From: Prochilodus magdalenae
Taxonomy: Eukaryota > Chordata > Actinopteri > Characiformes > Prochilodontidae
Direction: 5' to 3'
DNA: 64,000 nt
Assembly: GCA_024036415.1 (NCBI GenBank)
Contig: JAMWET010005505.1
Location: forward strand, 62,001 to 126,000
The position numbers were made by a program, and so were the translations under genes. Each line of letters starts with the position of its first letter. Within the stretch, counting starts at the first letter, position 1. The notes below the pieces were generated by a model that did not search any database, was not told the origin of the DNA, and saw nothing but the letters and a program-made list of their open reading frames with translations. Shown here piece after piece: positions 12,844-25,969 of the stretch.

Positions 12844-15800
12844 CTAAAACAGACAATAACAAATGATATACAGAAAATTTCTCAGACTTGAATGACGTTT
12901 TGTGGGTCAGTGTTCAATATTTGGTCATATTAATGCCTAATCAGGTTTGATGCTGAATAATTCATAGTAGATATGAACAATTCATAGTGGTAGCTGAATG
13001 ATTCATAGTTAATATGAATAACTCATAGTGGATGCTGAATAATTCATAGTAGATGCTGAATAATTCATAGTAGATGCTGAATAATTCATAGTGGTTGCTG
13101 AGTCGTAAGTCTCTTGTAAACTTGACTAAAGCATACCCAGTAACGCCCCCCCCCCCCTTTTTTTTTTAATGGTAAAAAAAGAACTGACTAACGGGGTGAA
13201 TTTGTCTTTTCGCGGGATTTTGGGTGTTTTTTTGGTTTTTTTTCCCACAGTCCAATGGCGGGAGCCAGTTGACATTAGCTTCGCAGTGCGAGTCCAAGAA
13301 GGTGATGACCTCTCCTTTAGCAGCGGCGGCGCCCAGCAGCCTCGTCCGGATCAATCCCTCACGCTTCTTAGTGCGCAGGATCCGAACCTTTGGCATGCGT
13401 ACCATGTAATCCTCCAGAGAGGCCTTTAGGTGCTCTGGGAGGGGGCACAGGAGGCGGAGCCTTATTAAAACAGGTACTTTATTTATAAAAATTTAGATTC
13501 TAAATTACTCCACTTCTTATTGTAATATTCAGGACTGGAGCTAAACAAGCATTCATGAGCTCCTGCTGGTGTGAGTGTCCCCTTTCACTCTCTCAATGGC
13601 AGCAAAAACCCTAATGTCAAAACATAAAAATGCCAAGAGCACCCCCTTGTGGGGAATCAGAATTACTGTGAAGAAAATTATTAAGCATAAAGCAAAAACG
13701 TTTGACCTGCTGGTTCGGTTTGTTTCATAGTTAAGATGATGACTTGTTCCAGCTTTTGAAATGTTCTTGTTAAGAAAGTGAAAATAATGAAAGCTGATGG
13801 AGGGAAAATGTTAGCGTGTCACTTTCCCCACAATGCCCCTTTTATTCCTGAATGTAATCGAGCTCTGTAAAAACGGGAAGTGATTAATCAAGAGTAATGA
13901 ACGGCATTCTGCTTCACAAACTCATTAATCTTTATTTAAAATTGGACAGTGAGGGTGACAGCATCGTCCTGCTACACAAATTAAGTCATACCGTTCCCCT
14001 AGTCCGATATTCTTGCCTGATGAGACTCATTTCCTTTTGTACCTCCCCTTGTAACTTCTACATTTACACTAAATCCCTACATTTACACTAAACCCTTAAC
14101 CCCTAGGTGCTATGCAATGCCTCTGCATACAGCTAGAGCCCAGTGCTCCACATTTACTGCTATATTTGCATCGTTTCAGTTTCACTTGCACTGAAAATGT
14201 AAACTAAACTATATATAAATAAAAACAAACATAACAAATAATAATATAAACATATTATTAGATTGTGCAAATGGTTGACAATATTTTGTCATATTTAAAA
14301 TTACCCTTGGTTAAACAATTGTATTGTGATGAAAGCGTGTGTATAAAAATGCAGTAAAGCATACAGAGACACAGATAAGTGTAGAAGTACAGAGTGACAC
14401 TGGTGAATCGTCTTCTCGTGACTCATGATGGAGTTGAATCGTTGTGAGGTCACAGGTTTATTCCACCAGTAAGTCAGAGTGTCGGTTCCAGACGGTTCTT
14501 TACTATACTGAGCGTTTCTGACACAAACCTGAAAATAAAGCTGCTCTGACACCTCAACGCTTTCCACCCGATTCTCAGAGAGAGCGCAGCTCAGTGCTGC
14601 CAGCTAAACCGTTGCTAGGAAACAATCACACAGCTTTAGTTCAGCTCTGTCCCGCACATCTGCCCTCAAACCTACAGGCTATGGGACTAAACGCTAATCT
14701 GACACCTGCTCACAGCCTCACAGGGACAATGCTCCCGCACAACGACTGCGCTCGGGCCACTTCCTAAAACTAAAAATATAGACAATTAAATACATAAAAA
14801 AAAACTACACAAAAAATGCTTTGAGATTAATTACTAAAAATATACATTGAATAAATAAATATTTAATGCATATTAGCAAAATATAATAACAATAAAAACA
14901 TTTATTTGTGAATAATATTTGTAAAATATTTTATACAAATGATCAAATTAAAAATAATAAAGTAAATTAATAACCTCTGAGTTGTTTTTGTTTTTCTAGA
15001 AATAAAAAAATGAAATAAAAATAATAATAATAACCTTTATGGACGTGAGGTCATTTTCCAAAAATTATCTATTAAAAAATAAAAATAAAAATAAAATACA
15101 AGTGCCTCTGTCCTCTGTGCAGATCTTCTAAAAATAATGGTGGTGAGATTTTGGAGAAACTGTGGGAGTGAAAATTCCCGAAGGAGTTTGAAGAAGGCCA
15201 TGGAGAATCAGAGCAGCACTGCGTTTAGTGTGTTTGTGTTTATGAGCTAAACCACTGAATAGACCCAACACCCAATGCTGGACGACCAAAAGACTGCTGG
15301 ACCTCCACTGGGAAAACTAATCCAGCTCCAATAGAGATTAACCCCTAATGTGGAGATTTCATATGTATGCTAACTGAACGATCAGATGACACTGAATACG
15401 GACAGTAACTGAGTAAATCTGCTTTAAGAAATGGCAGCATCTCCGGTACATGCGAGGTGAAGGACTTGGAGGCATGAGGCTTCCAGCTGCTGCACATCTG
15501 CAAATCAGAGTTAATGAGGAACAAACTCTTCCCTGGTGGAACTCCGTAATCAGCCTCAGAAATCCACTTGTATCCTGACTTTACTCTCTCTCCTCATTTA
15601 TCATACGTGGTCCGTTTCACGACCAGCTGAGATGGTGAAGAAATTACAGGGGCGCTTCCCAACTGGCCCTGTTCTCCTCCCTGAAGACCGTTTCCCGGGG
15701 GTGTTGTACGTTAATGAGCAGCGCCATTAATGCCTTATCCGCCTTTCATTAACCAAGCTCCCTTCAAATAGCACCCGGGAGGCTTTTAGTCCCGCCCATT

Positions 15801-16944
15801 CAGCCTACAGCAGTTTAGCCCCGCCTATTCACCCTACAGCAGGTTAGCCCCACACATTCAGCCTACAGCAGTTTAGCCCCACACATTCAGTTTACAGCAG
15901 GTTAGCCCCACACATTTAGCCTACAGCAGGTTAGCCCCACACATTCAGCCTATAGCAGTTTAGCCCCACACATTCAGCCTACAGCAATAAATAGTCCCAC
16001 CACCAACAAATCAAACACAACCAACCAGACATGGGAACAAGTCACTAAGTTGCAAGTAACAAGTAAGTCTCAAGTCTTAACAATCAAGTCACGAGTCAAG
16101 TCCCAAGTCAATGCAAGCAAGTCTCGAGTCAAGTCCCAAGTCAATACAAGCAAGTCTCGAGTCAAGTCCCAAGTCAATACAAGCAAGTCTCAAGTCAAGT
16201 CCCAAGTCTTAAACTTCGAGTCCTAGTCAAGTCATGTCATTTCAATATTTCACATAACAGATGCAGCTGATACGTAGTATATTATTCATAGTACATTAAT
16301 CATAAATGTTTTTAAAGTTTGTATTTAGTATAACAAAAACAACTTGCATCATCTCAAGCAGTTCAAACAACAAAGTGCTATTTAACTTAACAGGAACAAG
16401 TAGTGCAAATCGTTAATTAAATAATTTGAGGATTAAATAACCTGCAAAGTACTGTGCAGTAAACAAAGTACATAGTACTTACTGTAATATCTAATAGATA
16501 TGTACTAAACGCAGTATGGAAAAATGAATGTGACATTATACCACAGTTTACAGCAACAAAAAGTCAAGGTTTATGGATTAAAAAAAATTAGAAAAGGACA
16601 AGAATATCATATGATTCATGATATATGAGCTGTTTCAGTATGCTATAAATTTCTGTAAACAAGCTAACAAAGTACACTACATCATTGTTTCTCAACCCTG
16701 GCCCTGGAGGCCCACTGCCCTGCACTTTTTATTGTTTTCCCTTCTACCAACACATCTGATCCAACTAATCACCTCATAACCAGCCCATTACTGAGTTAAA
16801 ATAGGTGTTGAAGCAGAAAAAAAAAACACTAAAATGTGCAGGGCAGTGGGCCTCGAAGGCCACTATAACGAAGTACCACACTATAACGAAGTAGTTGAAC
16901 ACATTCCACCTACAGGAATTTTTAATGACATCACATTCTAAACC

Positions 16945-17022
<78 letters not shown>

Positions 17023-20000
17023 AGCATGTGTGAACTGCTGTGTTTGACACTTTTCTGCTCTATGCTAATTCACCACGTCGTGGCTGAGATGCTGTGGTTC
17101 CTAAACACTTTAATTTTCAGTAAAATCTCTCACAGTGAACGGTGTGAGAGAGGGACGAACAGAGGACAACAGCTTTGTTTACATTCGCTGTTGTTTATTA
17201 TTATGTCGCTACGTTTGCTAGCTTGCTAACTGCTAACTGCTATACGCGAAATATACACAGCACAGACTTACTGTTCTTTGTGCAGCCTCAAATGTCGAGT
17301 TTGAAGTGGTTGCATCTCCATCTGTGATCTTGACTCCACATGTCTTGCATACCGCAGTTCGTCTTTTATTTACTACATTATAATCTTTGTAGTTGAACAG
17401 GATTATTTTTGGGACCATGTTACTCGTCTTCTCCGCACAAATTCAACACTGGCGCCCCCTCAAAGCTTCCCGTGATTGGCTGTACGGTTACGGCTTTACT
17501 TGTTGCTAGGTTACGGATCATTTGGGCTGAGCGGATCAGCTCCCTAGCGTAACAGCGCCATTTAATATAAAATGATCCAGTCATGTAATTCAGTTTTACT
17601 TATTCATTATGTTAAAGTAGGTTTGTCAAGTCTTTTCGAGTCTTAAAGCTCAAGTCCGATTCCAAGTCCAAGTCAGTAAAGGTAAAGTCTAAGTCAAGTC
17701 GCAAGTCTTTAGTAATGTTGTCGAGTCAAGTCACAAGTCATCAGTTTAGTGACTCGAGTTGGACTCGAGTCCAAGTCATGTGACTCGAGTCCACACGTCT
17801 GCAACCAACATCATTTTGCCCCCTACATTTCCTGTAGTGTATTACAGTCTGTCAGAATGACGTGTAAGCCCAGTCCCATTTCACCCCTTGCCTGATTGTT
17901 GTTGAAATGGAGGGAGAGGGCGAAGTGCTAGGGCTGCATGGCCTTTCATAAACTGGCCTGCACTCAAGTGTGAGGAAGGGAGGACATGTGGCTTCCATGC
18001 CACACACGGGTGCGAGCCAAAGCGAGATGCTGAGGGGTGAAGGAGTCAGAGAGGGCTCAGTAAGCCTCATATTTAAGTCTCGTTTGGGTTTGCTTGTTTC
18101 AGTTTGTATAAATAAAGCGCTCTGCTTCGCTCATGCTGAGTGTTTCTGTGTTCCTTTGGGTCTCGAGGCTTCCCGGTCAGTCAAAATCTGGAAATAATAC
18201 GTTTTCCCGCAGCGTGTATCCCTTCGCCATGAATGGAGTTAAAGGCTGAAATCTTCTCTGAGCTATCGTAAACAGCATCTCAGACATCAGACAGCGTATT
18301 CATAACCATCTCATGTAGTAACTTTCTGTGAGGGAGCTTAAAGAGGTGGACGTCTGGTTCCATTCACCACCATTGTCTTTCATACTGAACCACTCTGACT
18401 TAGTTTCTTCCTTCCTGCATAATTAAACACTTTTCAACTATTAAATCATGCAGGACGTTTGGAAAAGTGATGGAATCACGTTTTTCAAACCTCTTTTATG
18501 AGTGATATAACGTGTGGCTGACACCGGCGCTGCATGTTCTAGAGGGACTAAAGCACATCTGGAGCATTTTGTAGGTGTTTGCTCTGAAAAACAGAGTTAA
18601 TGTATGCAGCGAGTTGATGTGATGTTCGCTCCTCCATCACCACATCACCGCTGCGTTCATTACTAAAGCTTGAAATGGACTCATCCTTCAGCCGGGCATG
18701 AAAGACAGATCAGCGCTGGGATCTGAGGAGGCCTCATTAACTCACCACCACAGGACAGCCCTCTAAAACCGCACGCACAGCTAAGCATGCATGCTAATAC
18801 TTACTGTATTCTTCTATTCCACACTGACATTGAATATTTACGATCACACAATGGACCTCCTCTCACTTCACTAATAGAAGCATTCTGAGCATCTGGACCC
18901 ATCATTACAGGATTAAGTCTGAAGCTGCCCACCCCCCAGCCCCACCCCCATCTGTCTAATTTTAAATAAAGATTAATGAGTTTGTGAAGAAGAGTGTCAT
19001 TCATTACTCTGATTAATCACCTCCTGCTTCACCAGGCTGGATTACAGTGTTTCATTTATTCAGGAAAAAATTAACCATTGTAGAAATGTGAGATACCAGC
19101 CTCTTCCCTCCAGCAGATCACCACCTTCATTAATTCATTATGTTACACTGTCATTAGTTCATTATTATTGTTATAAAAAAACTCAATTTTATTATATTTC
19201 TATTATTTTTATTAGTATTTTCTACCTTACTTGAGCTCACCAGATGATCTTTGCATTCTGTTACTATGTGGACAGTGATTGTTTTATTTGGGCAGAGATG
19301 ATATGGACTGAATTATAGTAATAAAAATAGTAAACTAATTCAAAATGCTTTTCAACACCCATACCATTAACTCCAACAACAAACCCCACCCCAAAACCCC
19401 CCAAAGAACCCCTCAACATACCACAATCATAGTCCCCACAACAAACCCTCCTAGCATCTATCCAATACCATACCACTCATGTCACCACCCCTAAACACCA
19501 CCCCGTCTTGTTACACCTTTACTCAGTATTGGCGTTCTCTCAGGCAGCTTAAAGAGGAACCAACAACAAACCTGATGAACGTACAGCCCTATGTATACCC
19601 ACCCCCAAACCCTCCCCCAAACAACACCCATCATACCCCCATTACACCCCCATCACCCCTAACACCGCCACCCCACAAAATACCCCACCACATGTAACAA
19701 ACCCAACTAACAACACTTCCCCTTGTCTTGACACAGCTCTAATAAGTTTTAGTGTCCTCTCAAGCAGCTTCAAGCCTGATGAACATACGGTCTTATGTAA
19801 ATGTGTGGGCGCCTTGCTGATTCCTATGTTCTATAGATTTTCCAAGTGTAAGAAATAATAAACACTTCCTCTACAGTGAACACAGTCCTGCACATCTGAA
19901 TGCACACACATATAAACATACATACTGTAACACAGAAAATCAAAACCACAACTGTTCAAACATTTGCATAAGAGGGTGCACGGGTCTACCACCAAGCCAC

Positions 20001-20450
20001 TCCTTAAAAACCTTCGAACTCTGTGTAATCACGTATGCATGTATGTATGTATGTATGTATGTATGTATGTATGTATGTATGTATGTATGTATGTATGTAT
20101 GTATGTATGTGCATGTACATTATATCCAAAAGTGATTCTGCTCCATGTTTAAAGTCACTGGGCTCTAGAGTATGACCCATTCTACTGCCTTTTGTCTATG
20201 GAGGCTGCATGACTGTGTGCTTGATGTTATGGTCCTGTTAGCAGTGGGTGTTGCTGAAACACCTGAATGTATGTACCTCTGTCGCTGAAGTCATCCACCA
20301 GTATGATCTCTGCTATGAGCTCAGGTGGAGAGCGGTTGAGGATGCTGTGGACAGTCCGGAGGAGAGAAGACCAGCCCTCATTATGGAAGGGGATGATGAT
20401 GCTGGTGTTGGGAAGTTTCTCAGCATACAGCTTCAGCTTACAGCTACACA

Positions 20451-20547
<97 letters not shown>

Positions 20548-23500
20548 TAAATCACACTATTAATAAAGGCTAAATCTTTTTAGATCAACAAAACACTGAG
20601 CAGACAGGATCCAGTTTCTCTAAAGCATCTCAGCGTTAGAATCATCTGAACCAGCAGAGAGAGAGTGTTCACTGTGATTCTCACTCTGCCATCTAAGAAT
20701 CACCTTGGGGCTGAGATGCGATTGGGAATCACAGCTTTTCTCAGGGGTTACTAATGTGTTTTCCCAGGTGGTTGCTAAGGTGTGCTAGCCTTTACCTATG
20801 GAATCACAGCTGCTAGCCATTTGCAACTGAATCCCAGGTGGTTGCTAGGCTGTTGCCATGATATGCCATGTGGTCACAAAGGTGGTATGCCAGATGGTTG
20901 CTATGCTGTTACGAATGTATCTCAGACGGTTGCAAGGCTTTTGCTATGGTATCTCAGGTGGTTGCTAGGTGGTGCTATGACATCTTAGGTGGTTGTAGGA
21001 CTATTGCTATAATATCTCAGGCTGTTGCTAGGGTCTCTCAGGTGGTTGCTAGGTGGTAGTGTGGTATCTCTAGTGGTTGCTGGGCTATTGCTATGGTATC
21101 TTAGAGAACTGCTAAGCTGGTGCTATGGTATTTCAGATGGTTGCCAGGTTGTTGCTATCGAATCCCAGGTGGTATCCCATCTATTTCCTTTGAGATAAAT
21201 GATAAATGTGTCTGCCTTATTCCCATACAGACCATAGCTCTATCTGAAACCTGAGCTTGACTCAAACCTGGTTACTCTGTCAAACCAACTCAAACCATAT
21301 TCATAAGGAATCGACTGTGGCACTGTGAGCGTGACCACAGCAGCATGGCTGTCTTCCAGGAGAATCTGGAGCAGATGACTCTCAGCCAGCTAATAAACTC
21401 CACCACACGCTCTCTAAAGGCGGACAGATTGGAGGAACTTAAGGGTTCTGGTGACCTCTGAATGTTTGAAGACTAGCTGAAGCTCGTAGAGTCTTGGCCA
21501 AACGGGTCCACAGAGACCAAGTGAGACAAACAGGCCTGACGCATCTATCAGAAGGAACTAGAGGGTTCTGAGGGGGAAGACTGATCTCTATCCCTCTGTG
21601 TGTGATCATCTGAGGAAGCTCACTCAGCTTTCAACCCTAGTTAGACATTCAGCCTTAAAGCAGCTTTGAAGTTAACATAAACATTCAAACCAGGATGGCT
21701 ACATCACACTTTCAGCGGGGTCTTAGGAGAGAGGGTAAGTGAATAAGCTCCCGAAACAAGTCCAGGCAGCTTCATAAGCCTCAGACGTAAACAGAAAGCG
21801 GTTCTAGAGAGGCTTGCCGAATCAGAACTGTTCAAAGTGGTGGTGAATGGAACCAGACGTCCCCCGCTAAAAGCTCCTTGGTAGACAGTTACTACATAAG
21901 ATGGTTATGAATACGCTGCCTGATGCCTGACATTTATGATAGTTACAGAAGATCTCAGCCTTAAACTCTATTCATGGTGGAGGGATACATGATGCAGGGA
22001 GCTATGCGGTAAAGTAGTCCCCCAAAGAAAACTTCTTTCTTTCTTCTATTTCCAAGTTTTCCTGATTTTCCCCATCATCAACATTCCATATTAACTCAGA
22101 AGACATGTGTAGGTTAACTGGTGGTTTAGATAAAATGTCTATATGTGTGTTGCAGACATGGAGAACCCTGGTTCTCATCACCACCACCACTGTAAAGAAC
22201 ATCAGAGTCTTTAAATCCTGTACTACAGTGAACCTGTTCAAGCAACATGAGCTCTCTGTCTACATCATGATCCTCTCTAGTGTTGGCATCACACCAAACC
22301 AAGGTGATGAATTGGCTGTGTACCAGCAGCTAGAACCTCACTAACGTCCAAAAAGGACCAGAATGTTCAAAATCAGCTCAAACTGAGAAGGTATGAAACA
22401 CAAACATGATTTGTTGTTCAAGGTGTTTAGGTGTTCGGGTTCAGGTGTTGAGTTATGAGTGATTACACGTATTGTCAGGGTTACAGGTTTTTGGCCAGCA
22501 AAAATTCCTGTAGAGGTGCTTCTGTACAGCACCACAGTGGACTTCCTATCAGCCAATCATTAACATCTGCTTTGGGGCCATTTTCCACACATGGAACAGG
22601 GCATTCACTGAACTGTACCACCTCTTCTCGTTCTATGGATCCCATGGGTCACTCGCACCCTGCAGGTATTTATAGACCCATCGTCCCAGTGCAGCACCAT
22701 CTGCTGGAGCCTGAAGTTACTACCTCCTTAAACACACAAGGTGCCTCATGTTTTTTGTCTGGTGAGTTTACTTATAGGCTCGCCTGTATAACTCGCAGGT
22801 ACACATGGTACAGGGTTGATTCCTCATCCGGGCTGTTGTTATGCGAATGCATGATTGCAACTGTGCTTGGTTAGAAAGCTCATGTGTTTATTAAATTGGA
22901 AATAAATAAATAAAAAAAAAAAATTAATTCCGTTGAAAAATAACGTTTGGTGTGCAATATCTTCCTCAGATCTAAACACGTTTCAATTCATTTGTGCTCA
23001 GTCTATAACAGCCATTATCCAGAAAAGGGATACAATGAATGTTCAGCAAACAAAATTATTAAACCCTGAAATGAATAAGTAAAAAATTGGAATAATATTT
23101 CCAGAACAATAATGTTTAAATGACGCTGTTGCCTTTCTCTAGTTCTCGGATGTAAATACAAACCCCAATTTTACATCAACTCGATAATTTCGCAGCCAGT
23201 GTGGAATAAGGCGCTCTTTGTGAATGCAGCATGTCGGCTGGGATGCGTTTGAGTCATACTGAGCTGTGTTGGTGTGTCTGCTGGGATGTTAAGATGTTCA
23301 GTAAGTGTGTTTAATCTGCAGTTTAGTAATATTTTCTTTTTGAAACCTGAGAAAAAAATACATCCCAGACAGCAAAACTGTTCTGGTCCAAATCTGGTCC
23401 ACCTGCCAGATAGGGTGATGGCACTTGCATAGACCACTTCCGGTAGCAGGATGTGGGCCACATATGCACCAGATGAGGCTTGATTTAAAAGTAGGCAGAA

Positions 23501-25930
23501 CTGCTGTATCTGTGCCAGAAGTGGACCAGTTTTGTGTTGGGACAGGCAGGCAAAATGCAATCTGTGTGCAGAATGTCAGTGCTGACAGTGGGCCAGCAGT
23601 TCCATATCTCCGCACACATCCGCCTGGTATCTGAAATGTAGTCTATGTAATTTATGATGTGAAAAAGTGACAAAATGAATGAAACACTGTGAAAAAAGGT
23701 AGTCTGTATTTTCTGCCCTCAGCCAAATGATTCATGTAGTTGTTTTGGCCAAAAATGTTCATTACGGTGCATCCCTAATCCAGAGCATTCTGTGGAGCTG
23801 GCTAAATCAGCAGTGTAAACTAAAGGGGGCTATAGAGGCTAAAAATGAAGTCTGTCCTCACTTTGGGTGTCGTATGTCGGGCAGTGAGCGGTTGAGGGAG
23901 ATCCTGTTGCTGACGTAAATATTGAAGCCATTCTCTCTATAGGCCTGGTCAACACGGTCAGCGTCTGTCAGCGGGAACGGCTTGCCCTGTTCACCATTAC
24001 CTGGAATCAGATTAACACACAAACACATATAGAATATGATTAACATTAACCAGCTGTGTTTATGTTCCACTGATGAGTGAACACCAGTAGAAGCGTGTGT
24101 AGAGTTAAGTCTGCTCTGTAATGCCCTGTTCAGATGGGATTAGTGTACATGAAGAGAGAACAGTGATTCTCTCCAAGTTTAGTTCCTTCAGAAATTGCCA
24201 TAATCCCATGTAATAAAACAAGCAGTAGAAATCACCACAGGCTATAATAATCCCATGATGCAAACCTAGCTGCAGTAATAATCCCAGATTTTTTGAATGC
24301 TATAAAACAGCTGTAGAAAGAATCCCAGATTATATTAATTCTGCGTAACTAAGTATCCCCAGGTTATAAAATAGGTCCTGCAAAACGAGCTGTAGAAATG
24401 ACCCCATATTATATTAACCCAGCGCTACTAAATATGAAAGAAATAATACCAGATTATATTAATCCCATGATATGAAAACAAGATGCAAAAATAATTTTAT
24501 ATTATGTTAATCCAATGATATAAAACAAGATGTAGAAACAGCCCAAGATGTACAGTATATTATATTATATTATATTATATATTAATTGATTTTATGTAAT
24601 GCTGTTGACTGTTTTAATTTCATAACACACATTAATACATTAGAACTGTATCAGAGCTGTCTGTATTTAAAATGCATATTCAGTTTTGACTGAATTGCTG
24701 GTCGGTGTATTTGTTCCCTCATCCTGAACACTGTAACAGTAACTGTGAACTCAAAATGATACTTTACTCATCTCCTGCTCACGCAGGACCCCTGCCCGGA
24801 CCCCGCATTAGGAACTGCAAAGCGTCTCATGCAGGAAAACTGAAGCGTGAGTCTTACTTTTAAACAGGTCTGACTGACTACATCCGGAGTAAGAGGAGCA
24901 AACCCTGAGGGAACTTCACCTTTAATCCTCATGTGCTCTGTGGAGAGTGTACTCACCTGGTCGGGCTGCGTCTCTCTTGATCGCTTCGTAATCGTGCCAG
25001 TCCTTCCTCCGCTGACCACCGCGACTCGCTGGCGGCCTAGGCCCCCCGTTCAGCCCCTAAAGCACAAACACAGCACAATCAGACACACGTACCTCTCACA
25101 CTTCCTCTAAATGCCGAGGGGGACATCTGGTTACCTCCACCACCACTGTGATCAGTTCTAACACAGTGTTTTACAAAAAAACCCTTCTGAACCACTTAAT
25201 AATGAGTTTAAGTAGAGCTTCTGGAAACTCATAGAACTCTGTGTTAATTAAACATTCCATTCAGTGTGACATTACGGTAAACTTACTACATCACTAACAT
25301 CAACATGCTAAACAGGTTAACAAGCTAACCAGGACCTGGCAACTATATCCCATCTGGTTAGCTAGATTACCACTGCTGTTACAGGCAAATATTAAACTCT
25401 GAGGTCCTTAGATTTTCTATTTTATCATTACATAAATTGATTTCTGTAATAAAGAACGGCTGTTTTTTAATATAATGGTTTAAAGTAAAAAAAAAAAAAA
25501 AAAGAAAATTAATTGTGAGAAGTATAAAAAGGCCAAGACCAATCAGGTCCAATGCTGAAAAATAAAGACTGCTTGGAGCTGTGTCAGCTAGTCATGCGCC
25601 AGCTAGCTCTGCTCTAAATGAGCTAAAACAGTCAATACTAAAACATCTGGGAAAGTTTCGAGAGTGCTCGGATTGTTGTTTTGGTAGTGGTGAAATGGAA
25701 TCTTCAATCATTAGATTTAATAAATAAACATAATTAAAGTACACAGTCACTCATTTAGACACTCACAGGCAAAATGAATGTATTCAGCATTAATGCAGCT
25801 CAAATTAATGCACTTCATTCCTGATTAGGGTCTCTGCACTGCACCCAGACAGATGGATGCACAGCCATATGGCTTCTTTTCTAGATACAGAAAATAATAT
25901 GTATTTAAATAAACAAGGCCTTTAGAAGCT

Positions 25931-25969
<39 letters not shown>

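Larger units (their letters stand above)
16026..17801 (-). mobile_element. hAT-superfamily DNA transposon (defective) with perfect 8-bp target duplication
   Basis: The ends are CAGACATGGGAAC and, inverted, CAGACGTGTGGAC. They are flanked by CAACCAAC at 16018-16025 and 17802-17809, an exact 8-bp duplication as hAT transposases make. Subterminal regions are packed with AAGTC/GACTTG words in both orientations (16050-16230 and 17620-17790), a common hAT feature. The interior keeps only a short N-terminal coding fragment, so it is non-autonomous. It lies in the galnt10 intron between exons 5 and 4. Confidence 0.9.

Noticed and set aside
13230..13260. Strong-looking plus-strand acceptor TTTTTTTTCCCACAG at the edge of galnt10 exon 5
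   Set aside because: The downstream plus frame has no recognised protein; the minus strand here is a clear galnt10 exon.
18095..18190. Retroviral long terminal repeat
   Set aside because: Only a TATA/polyA-like look; no second copy, primer-binding site or gag-pol sequence.
20227..20547. Cys-Val repeat protein fused to a glycosyltransferase fragment
   Set aside because: The Cys-Val part is the translated TG microsatellite in the intron; only 20277-20443 is exon.
22455..22874. 139-residue plus-strand frame
   Set aside because: Overlaps dispersed repeat Y; the related copy at 34.2 kb reads in a different broken frame.
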